From an uncultured Phocaeicola sp. (GTDB taxonomy: Bacteria; Bacteroidota; Bacteroidia; Bacteroidales; Bacteroidaceae), in the NCBI GenBank assembly GCA_944320815.1, contig CALUIZ010000012.1:26504-90503 (forward strand): DNA of 64,000 nucleotides, in the 5' to 3' direction. Both the position numbers and the translations under genes were made by a program. Shown piece after piece: positions 36,904-45,275 of this stretch. How positions within the stretch are numbered: position 1 is the stretch's first letter; each line of letters starts with the position of its first letter. The notes under the pieces were generated by a model. It was not told the origin of the DNA. It saw nothing but the letters and a program-made list of their open reading frames with translations, and did no database searches.

Positions 36904-37610
36904 CCGCAATAAAAAGACATATTCTCTTCCTCATTCTGATTGCGACAGGTTGTGCATGGACTCTGCCGGCCAATGCGCAACTGCAGGACGAAAGGCACAA
37001 TTTTGCAATAGGTGTCAACGGGGGAATCAACCTGAGTTCGGTCAGTTTCCAGCCGAGCATCAAGCAGACCAATCTTATGGGTCCGGAATTCGGTGTCACC
37101 GCACGCTATGTCTCCGAAAAATATTTCAAGATGATTTGCGGCATACAGGGCGAACTGAACTTTTCACAGCGGGGATGGAAGGAAGTGATTGAAGACGGCA
37201 CGGGCGACACGTACTACCGCAAGATGAACTATCTGGAAGTGCCGCTGCTGGCTCACATCGCATTCGGCAAGGACAAGGGAAACGGAGTGCGCTTCGTACT
37301 GAACCTGGGGCCGCAGGTGGGATTTCTTATCAGTGAGAAAGAATTCAAGAGTGACCCATGGAACCCGTCCCAGAGACCGCAGGGTACCAACGAGCAATAT
37401 GACAAGCCGGCCGAACGGAAGTTCGACTACGGTATCATCGGAGGAGGCGGGCTTGAGGTCCGCACAGGCATCGGGAACTTCATAGCGGAAGCGCGTTACT
37501 ATTACGGACTGAGCGACTTCTACAACAACACCAAAAAGGACTATTTCGGACGTTCCGGACATTCTTACATCGGAGTGAGGATTACCTATCTGTTCGACCT
37601 GAGAAAGTAG
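36900..37610 (+). CDS. PorT-family outer-membrane beta-barrel protein
   Basis: The 236-residue protein has a signal peptide (about 1-26, ending PANAQ). Alternating beta strands are rich in Gly and aromatics (NFAIGVNGGINLSSVSF, YLEVPLLAHIAFG), and it ends in a strand terminating near YLFDLRK. This fits the PorT/OmpA-like eight-strand barrels of Bacteroidetes. PorT itself acts in type IX secretion, but many family members do not, so no such role is claimed. It overlaps the LysM gene by 4 bp and is translated with it, suggesting a wall-to-outer-membrane pair. Confidence 0.82.
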   Translation: MTAIKRHILFLILIATGCAWTLPANAQLQDERHNFAIGVNGGINLSSVSFQPSIKQTNLMGPEFGVTARYVSEKYFKMICGIQGELNFSQRGWKEVIEDGTGDTYYRKMNYLEVPLLAHIAFGKDKGNGVRFVLNLGPQVGFLISEKEFKSDPWNPSQRPQGTNEQYDKPAERKFDYGIIGGGGLEVRTGIGNFIAEARYYYGLSDFYNNTKKDYFGRSGHSYIGVRITYLFDLRK

Positions 37611-37661
37611 TGTTCCGGGCACCAGAATCTTCAAAAGACAAACGCTAAAACATCAATCCTT

Positions 37662-38420
37662 ATGATAAAACTGATTTCATGGAACGTGAACGGACTGCGT
37701 GCCTGCTGCGAGAAAGGTTTCCGTGACGCGTTTACCCAACTTGACGCAGACTTCTTCTGCCTTCAGGAGACCAAAATGCAGGCCGGACAGCTCGACCTGG
37801 CCTTCGACGGATATTCTTCCTACTGGAACTATGCCGAGAAGAAAGGCTACTCAGGAACCGCCATATTCACCCGTCATGAACCGCTGAACGTCACTTACGG
37901 ACTGGGTATCGACGAACACGACCACGAAGGGCGTATCATCACACTGGAAATGGAAACATTTTTTCTTGTCACAGTCTACACTCCCAACTCACAGGACGGT
38001 CTGAAACGTCTGGACTACCGCATGACGTGGGAAGATGAGTTCAGGGCCTATCTGCAACGGCTCGACGCGCAAAAGCCTGTGCTGGTGTGCGGGGACCTGA
38101 ACGTGGCGCATAAGGAAATCGACCTGAAGAACCCGAAAACCAACCGCATGAACGCCGGATTCACTGACCAGGAGCGTGAAAAGTTCCAGACGCTGCTCGA
38201 CGCGGGATTCATCGACACTTTCCGCCATTTCTACCCTGAACAGACGGGCATCTATTCATGGTGGTCTTACCGCTTCAAGGCGCGTGAAAAGAACGCGGGC
38301 TGGCGCATCGATTATTTTCTGGCTTCCGCACGGCTTGCCGACAAATTGGAAGGTGCAAAGATCCATACTGAGATATTCGGCTCCGACCATTGTCCCGTGG
38401 AAGTGACCGTCAACCTCTGA
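37662..38420 (+). CDS. xth: Exodeoxyribonuclease III
   Basis: This Mg2+-dependent AP endonuclease and 3'-exonuclease of base excision repair has 252 residues with all family motifs: [11 protein letters not shown] (6-16), LQETKMQ with the metal-binding Glu, [15 protein letters not shown] and the catalytic GSDHCPVEV near the C-terminus. It is cytoplasmic. It is followed after 5 bp by the diacylglycerol kinase gene on the same strand, a probable transcript partner rather than a pathway partner. Confidence 0.95.
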   Translation: MIKLISWNVNGLRACCEKGFRDAFTQLDADFFCLQETKMQAGQLDLAFDGYSSYWNYAEKKGYSGTAIFTRHEPLNVTYGLGIDEHDHEGRIITLEMETFFLVTVYTPNSQDGLKRLDYRMTWEDEFRAYLQRLDAQKPVLVCGDLNVAHKEIDLKNPKTNRMNAGFTDQEREKFQTLLDAGFIDTFRHFYPEQTGIYSWWSYRFKAREKNAGWRIDYFLASARLADKLEGAKIHTEIFGSDHCPVEVTVNL

Positions 38421-38425
38421 ACCGT

Positions 38426-38794
38426 ATGAAGAACGACGGCTTCACACTCCGCAAACGCCTGAAGAGCTTCAGATTCGCATTCAACGGAATCCGTCTGCTC
38501 GTCACCCGTGAACATAATGCATGGATTCATTGTTTCATAGCCGTATGTGTCATCGTCACAGGATGCCTCGTGGGATTGTCGGCAACCGAATGGATTGTAA
38601 TCACGATGGCCATCGGCATGGTACTGGCAGCAGAAGCCTTCAACTCTTCGATTGAAGCCCTGGCCGACCTGGTGTCTCCCGGCTACAACGAAGCCATCAA
38701 GCGTACAAAAGACTTGGCGGCGGGTGCCGTGCTGATACTGGCCATCGCCTCTGCCGTCATCGGTCTTGTCATATTTATTCCCAAATTGTTTTGA
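38426..38794 (+). CDS. dgkA: Diacylglycerol kinase family protein
   Basis: This small inner-membrane kinase has 122 residues and three predicted helices. The conserved core AAEAFNSSIEALADL (about 70-85 from this start) carries the catalytic acidic and Asn residues of DgkA-type kinases, and a positive N-terminal amphipathic stretch precedes it (RKRLKSFRFAFNGI). Some relatives phosphorylate undecaprenol, so lipid substrate is uncertain. It stands between xth and a PAP2-type phosphatase gene that would catalyse the reverse kind of reaction on phospholipid or undecaprenyl phosphates. Confidence 0.9.
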   Translation: MKNDGFTLRKRLKSFRFAFNGIRLLVTREHNAWIHCFIAVCVIVTGCLVGLSATEWIVITMAIGMVLAAEAFNSSIEALADLVSPGYNEAIKRTKDLAAGAVLILAIASAVIGLVIFIPKLF

Positions 38795-38799
38795 AAGAA

Positions 38800-39357
38800 A
38801 TGAAACAGATATTGCTTTTCCTTACCGCACTTTGTCTTGCCCTGTCTGTCAGCGCGCAGGAAATCAAAGTGACCGGAAGCCGCAAGGCTGTGCGCACTTC
38901 GGGCGATATCGGTGCGGTGCTGCTCCCTGTGGCAGGACTTACCGCCATACTTGTCCAGAAAGACTGGCAAGGGCTGAAGCAGGGAGTCTTTGCCGGAATC
39001 ACCACCCTCGGGGTGACCTATGCGCTGAAATATGCAGTCAAGAAAGAACGCCCCGACCGGAGCGACAACCATTCGTTCCCTTCCATGCATACATCCGTAT
39101 CATTCACGGCCGCATCCTTTATCCAGCGACGTTACGGATGGAAGTGGGGAGTCCCGGCTTATGTCGTGTCTACCTATGTAGGATGGAGCCGCGTGTATGG
39201 GAAAAAGCATGACTGGTGGGACGTGGCCGCAGGAGCGGCTATCGGCATAGGAAGTTCGTATATTTTTACGCGACCCTTCGCAAAAAAGCACGAGCTGACT
39301 CTCAGTCCCGTAGCCGGGGACGGACATTGCGGCATCTACGCTTCCATGAAATTCTAA
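38800..39357 (+). CDS. PAP2-family membrane phosphatase
   Basis: This lipid-phosphate phosphatase is expected at the inner membrane with its active site facing the periplasm. From ATG 38800 it has 185 residues and a signal-like start (MKQILLFLTALCLALSVSAQ). The three PAP2 motifs are all present: KKERPDR, PSMHT and SRVYGKKHDWWDV, with the catalytic histidines. It follows dgkA after 5 bp, so kinase and phosphatase are co-expressed, possibly in recycling of undecaprenyl or diacylglycerol phosphates. Its stop overlaps the convergent TIGR02757 gene by 4 bp. Confidence 0.88.
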   Translation: MKQILLFLTALCLALSVSAQEIKVTGSRKAVRTSGDIGAVLLPVAGLTAILVQKDWQGLKQGVFAGITTLGVTYALKYAVKKERPDRSDNHSFPSMHTSVSFTAASFIQRRYGWKWGVPAYVVSTYVGWSRVYGKKHDWWDVAAGAAIGIGSSYIFTRPFAKKHELTLSPVAGDGHCGIYASMKF

Positions 39358-40064
39358 TCATCAGGATGAGTCACTCCGTATCCGAACAAGGCAAAATCAC
39401 CCAGACACGGATCTCCCGGAAAGACTTCGGCCAATGCGGAGGTGATTTTCCGCGCGTTGGCCAGAGAAAACGCAGGCTTGTCGGTGAGTCCCAAACGGAA
39501 TGCCGTCCGGCACACGTGCGTGTCGAGAGGAACGACCAGTTCTGAAGGAGACATTGTTTTCCAGACTCCGAAATCCACTTCCGAATCTCTGCGCACCATC
39601 CACCGGAGAAACATGTTAAGCTTCTTCTGGGGGCTGCGATCGGACACCCCCAGAAAAGCACACAGTTTCTGCATCGGACTTCCTCCAAAACCCGACAACG
39701 CATCCTCCAGCGTCAGGCCGGAACGATACACTTCATAAAGCTTTTCAAAATAAAACCGGAAACCGGCATACGAAATCATCCGATAGAAACTTCTGGTGTC
39801 CGAGGTGTCAAAATCATCTCTCCACCGACACGACAACACATAACGCAGCGGCTCCTGTCCCATCATCCGGTCCAGCTCGTCCGCTTTCTTCAGAATTTGT
39901 TTCCTGCTGCCGAAACTCAACACCGCAGTAAGCAATCCGCTGATTTCTATATCCCGCTGCCGGGAATAGCGGTGAGGAAACTGTACCGGGTCAGAAACAA
40001 TGAACGCGGCATGATGATACTGCCGCGCCCACTCCCGAAGTTTCTCTTTTATATCAATATCCAT
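39354..40064 (-). CDS. TIGR02757 family protein, function unknown
   Basis: The 236-residue protein matches a Bacteroidetes/deltaproteobacterial family without known activity. Family-like segments are DPVQFPHRYSRQRDIEISG near residue 26, LLTAVLSFGSRKQIL, and the C-terminal VVPLDTHVCRTAFRLGL plus PGDPCLGDFALFGYG. The C-terminal part resembles the helix-hairpin DNA glycosylase region loosely, but no catalytic claim is made. ATG 40064 sits in a TGATG overlap with the MaoC gene stop, so they form an operon. Confidence 0.85.
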   Translation of the reverse strand: MDIDIKEKLREWARQYHHAAFIVSDPVQFPHRYSRQRDIEISGLLTAVLSFGSRKQILKKADELDRMMGQEPLRYVLSCRWRDDFDTSDTRSFYRMISYAGFRFYFEKLYEVYRSGLTLEDALSGFGGSPMQKLCAFLGVSDRSPQKKLNMFLRWMVRRDSEVDFGVWKTMSPSELVVPLDTHVCRTAFRLGLTDKPAFSLANARKITSALAEVFPGDPCLGDFALFGYGVTHPDD

Positions 40065-40528
40065 CAATTGAAATAATAAAGGAAAGTAGCTATACCCTCC
40101 AACGCTTTCTTCTTCTGGTCCTTTATCTCAATAGAAAACTTTATTTCCGCTTTGGCCACACCACGCAGATTCACCAGCGAATGCAAGTCAGCCACAAGTC
40201 TCACGCTCTGTCCCGACAGAACTGCCTGACCGAACTTCATCTTGTCCATCCCATAATTGACCATCATCTTCAGATTGTTCACTTCAATAATCTGATTCCA
40301 AAGATAAGGAAGCAATGACAAAGTAAGATACCCATGAACAATTGTACTCTTGTAAGGACTCTCCACCTTTGCGCGCTCTACGTCCACATGAATCCACTGA
40401 TGGTCCAATGTCGCGTCAGCAAACTGATTGATGCGCTCCTGGGGAATCTCCAACCACTCAGACACACCGATCTGTTTGCCCAACAGTTTCTCAAACTCTT
40501 CGTACGAATTAACTACAACTTTCTCCAT
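40064..40528 (-). CDS. MaoC-like hotdog-fold dehydratase/hydratase
   Basis: The 154-residue protein has the MaoC pattern: an N-terminal region with SEWLEIPQERINQFADAT, then DHQWIHVDVERAK and the hydratase signature YKSTIVHGYLTLSLLP, with Asp and His placed as in (R)-specific enoyl-CoA hydratases. It probably acts on an enoyl-thioester, but the substrate is unknown. It is first in a two-gene operon with the TIGR02757 gene, preceded by a promoter element at 40559-40566. Confidence 0.88.
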   Translation of the reverse strand: MEKVVVNSYEEFEKLLGKQIGVSEWLEIPQERINQFADATLDHQWIHVDVERAKVESPYKSTIVHGYLTLSLLPYLWNQIIEVNNLKMMVNYGMDKMKFGQAVLSGQSVRLVADLHSLVNLRGVAKAEIKFSIEIKDQKKKALEGIATFLYYFN

Positions 40529-40558
40529 ACAATCTTATTTTTAGCTATAATTTTCTGA

Positions 40559-40566
40559 CAAAGATA
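40559..40566 (-). promoter_or_regulatory. Promoter -7 element for the MaoC operon
   Basis: The minus strand reads TATCTTTG, exact TAnnTTTG, 31 bp before the ATG at 40528. Confidence 0.55.
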
Positions 40567-40790
40567 CGGAAAATCTGTCTCAAGACATCCGATAATTTCT
40601 AAATAAAATATCTTATTTCACCTTTTTCATGGAATATTTTTCATATCTCCCACATGAGAAATAAACAATCACTCTATATGATGCACTACTCCTATTTTCC
40701 AGTTCATCCCTTTTTTCCCCTTCAGACATCTTATTTTTGCAACCGGGTTGTTATTAAAGGCAAAGCGGTGCAAGATAATGCAAAATCATC

Positions 40791-40798
40791 TACCTTTG
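40791..40798 (+). promoter_or_regulatory. Promoter -7 element for the CDF transporter gene
   Basis: TACCTTTG is an exact TAnnTTTG match 29 bp before the ATG at 40827. A second match (TATTTTTG, 40732-40739) could be an alternative start. Confidence 0.55.
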
Positions 40799-40826
40799 CC
40801 GTCAGAAAACATAAAAAGATATTGAC

Positions 40827-41747
40827 ATGTCGCACGACCATCATCATCTGCATGGACATCACCATCATGTTCCAGCCTCACTCAGTACAGTTTTCATTCT
40901 GTGCATCGTATTAAATCTCCTGTTTGTCTTCATCGAAGCCGGAGTGGGCTTCAGATACAATTCGCTCGGGCTTCTGTCTGATGCCGGACACAACCTGAGC
41001 GACGTGTTCAGTCTGCTGCTTTCGCTCTTTGCCATCCAGATGGCCAAACGTCACGGCAACAAACATTTCACCTACGGATACAAGAAAAGTACAGTGCTTG
41101 CCTCACTTGTCAATGCCATCATCCTGCTTGTTGCCGTAGGAGGCATCCTGATAGAAAGCATCTATAAGCTGCGCAACCCGGAACAAGTCTCCGGAGAAGC
41201 TATTTCATGGACGGCCGGTGCCGGAATCATCATTAACGGCATAACCGCCCTTCTCCTGATGAAAAATCAGGGACACGACCTGAACGTGAAAGGCGCGTTC
41301 CTCCACATGGCCATGGACACTTTGGTTTCTCTTGGAGTAGTCATATCAGGCATCATCATCATCTATACAGGATTCGTCATCATCGATGCGCTTGTCAGCC
41401 TGGCCATTGCCTGCATCATACTGGTCTCCACATGGAATCTCCTCAAAGAGAGTCTTTACCTGTCACTGGATGCCGTGCCGGAATCCGTGAACCTTGATGA
41501 AATAGGAGAAGCCATCTCCAAGACATCCGGAGTAGAGAGCTGGCACCATCTGCACGTATGGGCCGTAAGCACTACTGAAAACGCCGCGACCGTGCACGTG
41601 GTAATCAGCGAGCCTGTACGAATGAGCGACATCAAACATGAACTGAAGCATACGCTGGCAGAAAGAGGAATCAGTCATTCGACCATCGAATTCGAGTTCA
41701 GCGGCTGCCCCTGCTGTGACACGGACAACTGCTGCTACGAGCTATAA
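40827..41747 (+). CDS. Cation diffusion facilitator (zinc/cobalt-type efflux)
   Basis: This 306-residue inner-membrane exporter for divalent metals starts with a His-rich segment (HDHHHLHGHHHH, residues 3-14). It has six predicted helices and two transport-site motifs, DAGHNLSD in helix 2 and HMAMDTLVS in helix 5 (the HxxxD pattern of CzcD/ZitB zinc transporters). A cytoplasmic domain and an unusual Cys-rich tail (CPCCDTDNCCYEL) end the protein. The His and Cys ends suggest metal sensing. It stands alone on its transcript. Confidence 0.92.
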   Translation: MSHDHHHLHGHHHHVPASLSTVFILCIVLNLLFVFIEAGVGFRYNSLGLLSDAGHNLSDVFSLLLSLFAIQMAKRHGNKHFTYGYKKSTVLASLVNAIILLVAVGGILIESIYKLRNPEQVSGEAISWTAGAGIIINGITALLLMKNQGHDLNVKGAFLHMAMDTLVSLGVVISGIIIIYTGFVIIDALVSLAIACIILVSTWNLLKESLYLSLDAVPESVNLDEIGEAISKTSGVESWHHLHVWAVSTTENAATVHVVISEPVRMSDIKHELKHTLAERGISHSTIEFEFSGCPCCDTDNCCYEL

Positions 41748-41772
41748 GAACCAACCCACAGAACATAAAAAA

Positions 41773-41814
41773 GAGGTGCGCCGAGACCCGTCATTTTCCG
41801 GTCCGGCGCACCTC
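41773..41814. terminator. Bidirectional terminator between convergent genes
   Basis: GAGGTGCGCCG (41773-41783) pairs perfectly with CGGCGCACCTC (41804-41814) between the CDF gene and the leftward winged-helix gene. The leftward side is followed by TTTTTTA. Confidence 0.8.
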
Positions 41815-41832
41815 CACTTTCTGCAAGCTCCT

Positions 41833-42036
41833 TTATTTCAACTTTACAAACAATTCACCATCCACTTCGCTTGTTTCAATCTTGTCTTCTCTCAACAACC
41901 AACCCAGACCTAAGAACAAATCCTTGTCCGCTCTCAGTTTCGCCTCTTTCTTAATCTGCTTCTGAGTTTTGCCTTCTGTTCCGTTCAGTGCCTCCCAAAT
42001 CTGTCCGGCAATGGCACCTGCTTTTTCTTTCAACAT
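41833..42036 (-). CDS. Small winged-helix protein (DUF2582-type)
   Basis: This 67-residue cytoplasmic protein matches the short winged-helix family common in Bacteroidales. Helix 1 is KEKAGAIAGQIWEALN, the recognition-like helix KTQKQIKKEAKLRADKDLFLG is followed by a GWLLREDKI turn, and a wing strand ends LFVKLK. DNA binding is presumed but not shown for the family. A promoter element lies 44 bp upstream at 42080-42087. The gap upstream (42037-42159) also holds the end region of the next gene. Confidence 0.82.
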   Translation of the reverse strand: MLKEKAGAIAGQIWEALNGTEGKTQKQIKKEAKLRADKDLFLGLGWLLREDKIETSEVDGELFVKLK

Positions 42037-42079
42037 AATCTTTTGCTTTTATATTTTAAACATTCATTTTGTGTCCCCA

Positions 42080-42087
42080 CAAAAATA
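42080..42087 (-). promoter_or_regulatory. Promoter -7 element for the winged-helix gene
   Basis: The minus strand reads TATTTTTG, exact TAnnTTTG, 44 bp before the ATG at 42036. Confidence 0.5.
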
Positions 42088-42159
42088 GCTAAAAAACGTC
42101 GTTGCTCCTCCAAAAAAACAGAAAATATTCTTCCACAACAGAAAATTGACCAAAAAGTG

Positions 42160-42633
42160 TTACAATTTCCCTTCTTTTTCGAGAAAATCCCCCCAAATCC
42201 GCGCAGCCGTCTCAATCATTTTCGGACAAGGACGCTTGGCATAATAAGAAGGAGTGCGCGCTTCGGGCACCGAAACAATCGGTTCCTTCTTTGACAACCC
42301 TAACAAATCGGCACAGCGCATGGAACCACACTCAGCCTTGAACTTGGCAGCAAGCTCCTGCACCAGTGCATAATTGGCTGCCTTGCCTGCCCGGTCGGCA
42401 CCTTCTATAGCGCAACGTTCCAGCCCGGCCAGAAGAAACATGCCACAGGCCGCACCGCAAGTTTCACGCATACGCCCGATACCTCCACCGAAAGATGCAG
42501 CCATATGCAGAGACTGCTCGCGCGTGAAGCCATACATGTCGGCATAGGCTGCCACCACCGACTGAGAACAATTATAACCTTCCTTAAACAGGGACACAGC
42601 CTTCTGTACCCTCTCTTCTTTCGTCATATTCAT
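42160..42633 (-). CDS. C_GCAxxG_C_C family protein
   Basis: This 157-residue protein belongs to a family defined by conserved cysteines: GYNCSQSVV (Cys22), RETCGAACGMF (about 57-67), then ERCAIEG, ECGSMRCADLLG and RPCPKM. The cysteine pattern suggests a redox or metal-binding protein; function is not established. It is co-encoded with the 2-hydroxyacid dehydrogenase, whose stop overlaps its start by 4 bp. An alternative start lies two codons in. Confidence 0.85.
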   Translation of the reverse strand: MNMTKEERVQKAVSLFKEGYNCSQSVVAAYADMYGFTREQSLHMAASFGGGIGRMRETCGAACGMFLLAGLERCAIEGADRAGKAANYALVQELAAKFKAECGSMRCADLLGLSKKEPIVSVPEARTPSYYAKRPCPKMIETAARIWGDFLEKEGKL

Positions 42634-43589
42634 ACGGCCACATTATTTATAGGATTACCATCAAGAAAAGACTGCAGATTGTTCACCGCCACATCCATCA
42701 GTCTCACACGAGCTTCATAGGTAGCCCATGCGACATGAGGTGTGATGAAACAATTCTTCAGCTTAAGAAGCGGATTGTCCGCACGGGGAGGCTCCGACAC
42801 CATCACATCAAGTCCGGCCGCCGCGATGACTCCGTTCTCCAACGCTTCCGCCAGATCCCGCTCATTGACCAGCCCTCCCCTTCCTGTATTGATGAGGATG
42901 GCCGTAGACTTCATCATCTTCAGCCGCTCCAGATTAACCATTTCCTTCGTGCTCTCCGTAAGAGGGCAATGCAGACTCACAATGTCACATTTCCTGAACA
43001 CATCATCAAGCGACGGACACTTGTGCACCTCCTCCGGAAGCTGTGCGGCAGATTTCCGGGTATATGCATACACCTCCATTCCCAAAGCCACTGCAATGCG
43101 TGCCGTAGCACTTCCGGTGTTTCCGAAACCGACAATTCCCATTTTTTTCCCTGCAAGTTCATGCAGGGGCGCATTCCAATAACAGAAATCGGTTCCTCCG
43201 CTCCATTTTCCTTTCCGGATTTCATCGGCATACACGTCCACACGCTGCACGATATTGAGTATATGCGAGAATGCCATCTGAGCCACCGAAGCGGTGCTGT
43301 AGGCAGGAATATTCGTCACGACGACACCCGCCTCGCGGGCCGCATCCACATCAACCACATTATATCCTGTAGCCAACACACCGACATACCTCAAACCTTC
43401 TAGTGAACGGATGGTTTCTGCATCCAGAACCACCTTGTTCGTGAGAACGGCATCAGCTCCGGCTGCACGTTCCAACACTTTATCCGGTGCCGTACGGTCA
43501 TAAACCGTCACATCGCCTATACTCTTCAGGGCATCCCATGACAAATCACCGGGATTCAACGTATATCCGTCCAATACTACAATCTTCAT
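42630..43589 (-). CDS. D-2-hydroxyacid dehydrogenase (NAD-dependent)
   Basis: This 319-residue cytoplasmic oxidoreductase has the substrate domain at both ends and a Rossmann NAD domain in the middle (GKKMGIVGFGNTGSATARIA, residues about 147-166). The catalytic triad is seen as Arg in INTGRGGLVNE, Glu in LDVMVSEPPR and His in NCFITPHVAW. Glycerate or related 2-keto acids are likely substrates; it is close to HprA-type hydroxypyruvate reductases. It shares a 4-bp overlap with the C_GCAxxG_C_C gene. Confidence 0.9.
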   Translation of the reverse strand: MKIVVLDGYTLNPGDLSWDALKSIGDVTVYDRTAPDKVLERAAGADAVLTNKVVLDAETIRSLEGLRYVGVLATGYNVVDVDAAREAGVVVTNIPAYSTASVAQMAFSHILNIVQRVDVYADEIRKGKWSGGTDFCYWNAPLHELAGKKMGIVGFGNTGSATARIAVALGMEVYAYTRKSAAQLPEEVHKCPSLDDVFRKCDIVSLHCPLTESTKEMVNLERLKMMKSTAILINTGRGGLVNERDLAEALENGVIAAAGLDVMVSEPPRADNPLLKLKNCFITPHVAWATYEARVRLMDVAVNNLQSFLDGNPINNVAV

Positions 43590-43628
43590 ACTCTTCTTTT
43601 TTTAACTGACACTATATTCAGATTCTTT

Positions 43629-44903
43629 TTATTTCTTGTAACGCTCTCCCCACAAGGCGACCATCCGTTCGTGAAGTTTCGCTTCCGCAGGATTCTCCTG
43701 AGCGTGCCAGAGACGGGTTTCCTTCACCTCCTCAGGCAGAAACTGCTGCCTCACGAAATGATTCTGATAGTCATGCGCATACTTGTAGTCCTTCCCATAT
43801 CCGAGCTGCTTCATCAGCTTGGTCGGCGCATTGCGCAGATGCAAAGGTACCGGCAGGTTTCCCGTCCGGCGGACAAGTTCAAGCGCGGAGTTGACCCCCT
43901 CATATGCTGAATTGCTTTTCGGGCTTGTGGCAAGATAGACCGTAGCCTCCGCCAAAGGAATCCGCCCTTCCGGCCATCCGATCTTCATCACTGCGTCAAA
44001 AGCGGCATTGGCAAGAAGCAGAGCGTTAGGATTGGCAAGCCCGATGTCTTCCGATGCGGAAATCACCAGTCTCCGGGCGATGAACGCCGGGTCTTCCCCT
44101 CCTTCCACCATCCGTGCCAACCAATAGAGAGCCGCATCCGGGTCGCTTCCCCGGATAGACTTGATGAAAGCCGATATGATGTCGTAATGCATCTCCCCGT
44201 CTTTATCATAGGCCAGAGGATTCTGTTGGAGACGGCTGACCACCTTTTCATCCGTAACCACAATCGGGTCGCCGTCATCAGCCTCCACCACCAGCTCAAG
44301 AATGTTCAGCAGTTTTCTGGCATCCCCGCCTGAATAACGGAGAATGGCATCCGTTTCCTTCAGCTCAACATGCTTCTCCTTCAGAACCGCATCACGTTCA
44401 AGCGCGTGGTCGAGCAATTCCAGCAGATCATCCTTTTCCAGCGGTTTCAACACATAAAGCTGGCAACGCGAAAGCAACGGACGGATAACCTCGAATGAAG
44501 GATTCTCCGTTGTCGCGCCAATCAGAGTCACCACACCCGTCTCCACCGCCCCCAACAGCGAATCCTGCTGGGACTTGCTGAAGCGATGAATCTCGTCGAT
44601 GAAAAGAATCGGGCTCTGCTGCGAGAAAAAACGTCCGCTACGTGCCTTTTCAATCACATCACGCACATCTTTCACCCCCGACGTCACCGCACTCAACGTA
44701 TAGAAAGGAACCTCCAGCCTGTTTGCGACAATCTGTGCCAGCGTCGTCTTTCCCACACCCGGAGGCCCCCACAGGATGAAGGAAGAGATGCGGCCTGCGT
44801 CAATCATCTTGCGGAGGACCGCCCCCTCACCCACCAGATGTTTCTGGCCGATGTAATCATCCAGCGTCTTCGGACGCATTCGTTCAGCTAACGGTTGTGC
44901 CAT
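43629..44903 (-). CDS. rarA: Replication-associated recombination protein A (AAA+ ATPase)
   Basis: This clamp-loader-like AAA+ ATPase acts at stalled forks and RecA-dependent repair. From the ATG at 44903 it has 424 residues. Motifs are [12 protein letters not shown] (Walker A, about 46-57), LFIDEIHRF (Walker B), GATTENPSF (sensor 1) and the C-terminal tetramerisation region with [15 protein letters not shown] and [15 protein letters not shown]. This is the standard RarA/MgsA layout. A TTG two codons earlier is possible but not favoured. Confidence 0.95.
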   Translation of the reverse strand: MAQPLAERMRPKTLDDYIGQKHLVGEGAVLRKMIDAGRISSFILWGPPGVGKTTLAQIVANRLEVPFYTLSAVTSGVKDVRDVIEKARSGRFFSQQSPILFIDEIHRFSKSQQDSLLGAVETGVVTLIGATTENPSFEVIRPLLSRCQLYVLKPLEKDDLLELLDHALERDAVLKEKHVELKETDAILRYSGGDARKLLNILELVVEADDGDPIVVTDEKVVSRLQQNPLAYDKDGEMHYDIISAFIKSIRGSDPDAALYWLARMVEGGEDPAFIARRLVISASEDIGLANPNALLLANAAFDAVMKIGWPEGRIPLAEATVYLATSPKSNSAYEGVNSALELVRRTGNLPVPLHLRNAPTKLMKQLGYGKDYKYAHDYQNHFVRQQFLPEEVKETRLWHAQENPAEAKLHERMVALWGERYKK

Positions 44904-44927
44904 AATCAAAAATTATAAAACGATGGC

Positions 44928-44935
44928 CAAAGATA
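44928..44935 (-). promoter_or_regulatory. Promoter -7 element for rarA
   Basis: The minus strand reads TATCTTTG, exact TAnnTTTG, 25 bp before the rarA ATG. Confidence 0.55.
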
Positions 44936-44969
44936 CAGAAAGTTTTGAAAGTTTGTATAAGGACATAAA

Positions 44970-45000
44970 AAAAAGGCGCTTTTCACAAAGAGCCTTTTTT
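44970..45000 (-). terminator. Intrinsic terminator, probably for the GH13 gene
   Basis: Read leftward, AAAGGCTCTTT pairs with AAAAGCGCCTTT (one mismatch) around a short loop, followed by a run of T. It lies 275 bp past the GH13 stop. The rest of the gap (45001-45275) is AT-rich, and I recognise no feature in it. Confidence 0.65.
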
Positions 45001-45275
45001 AAAGTTTTCAATAGGTATTAGTTTTTTTTCTTAAGGTAAAAAGATTGTTTTCAGGATAACGACACAAAGATGCGGCCTTTTTTTCACCTGACCAAATAAA
45101 AAAACATGTCATAAAACACATTTTACGCTTTTCTTTCATTTTCCTTTCATTGGAGTTTTTAACTACTGCGCCTCTTCATGCCCACCCAAAATAAGCAAAT
45201 TTTATTAAATCCGCTCTTCGTGAGTCATAAATTCCATTTATACCTTGCATTTGGATATGGATTGGAGGCATATAC

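Noticed and set aside
37110..37610. PorT of the type IX secretion system
   Set aside because: The barrel family is right, but no other secretion-system gene is near and the family is broad, so the specific role is not claimed.
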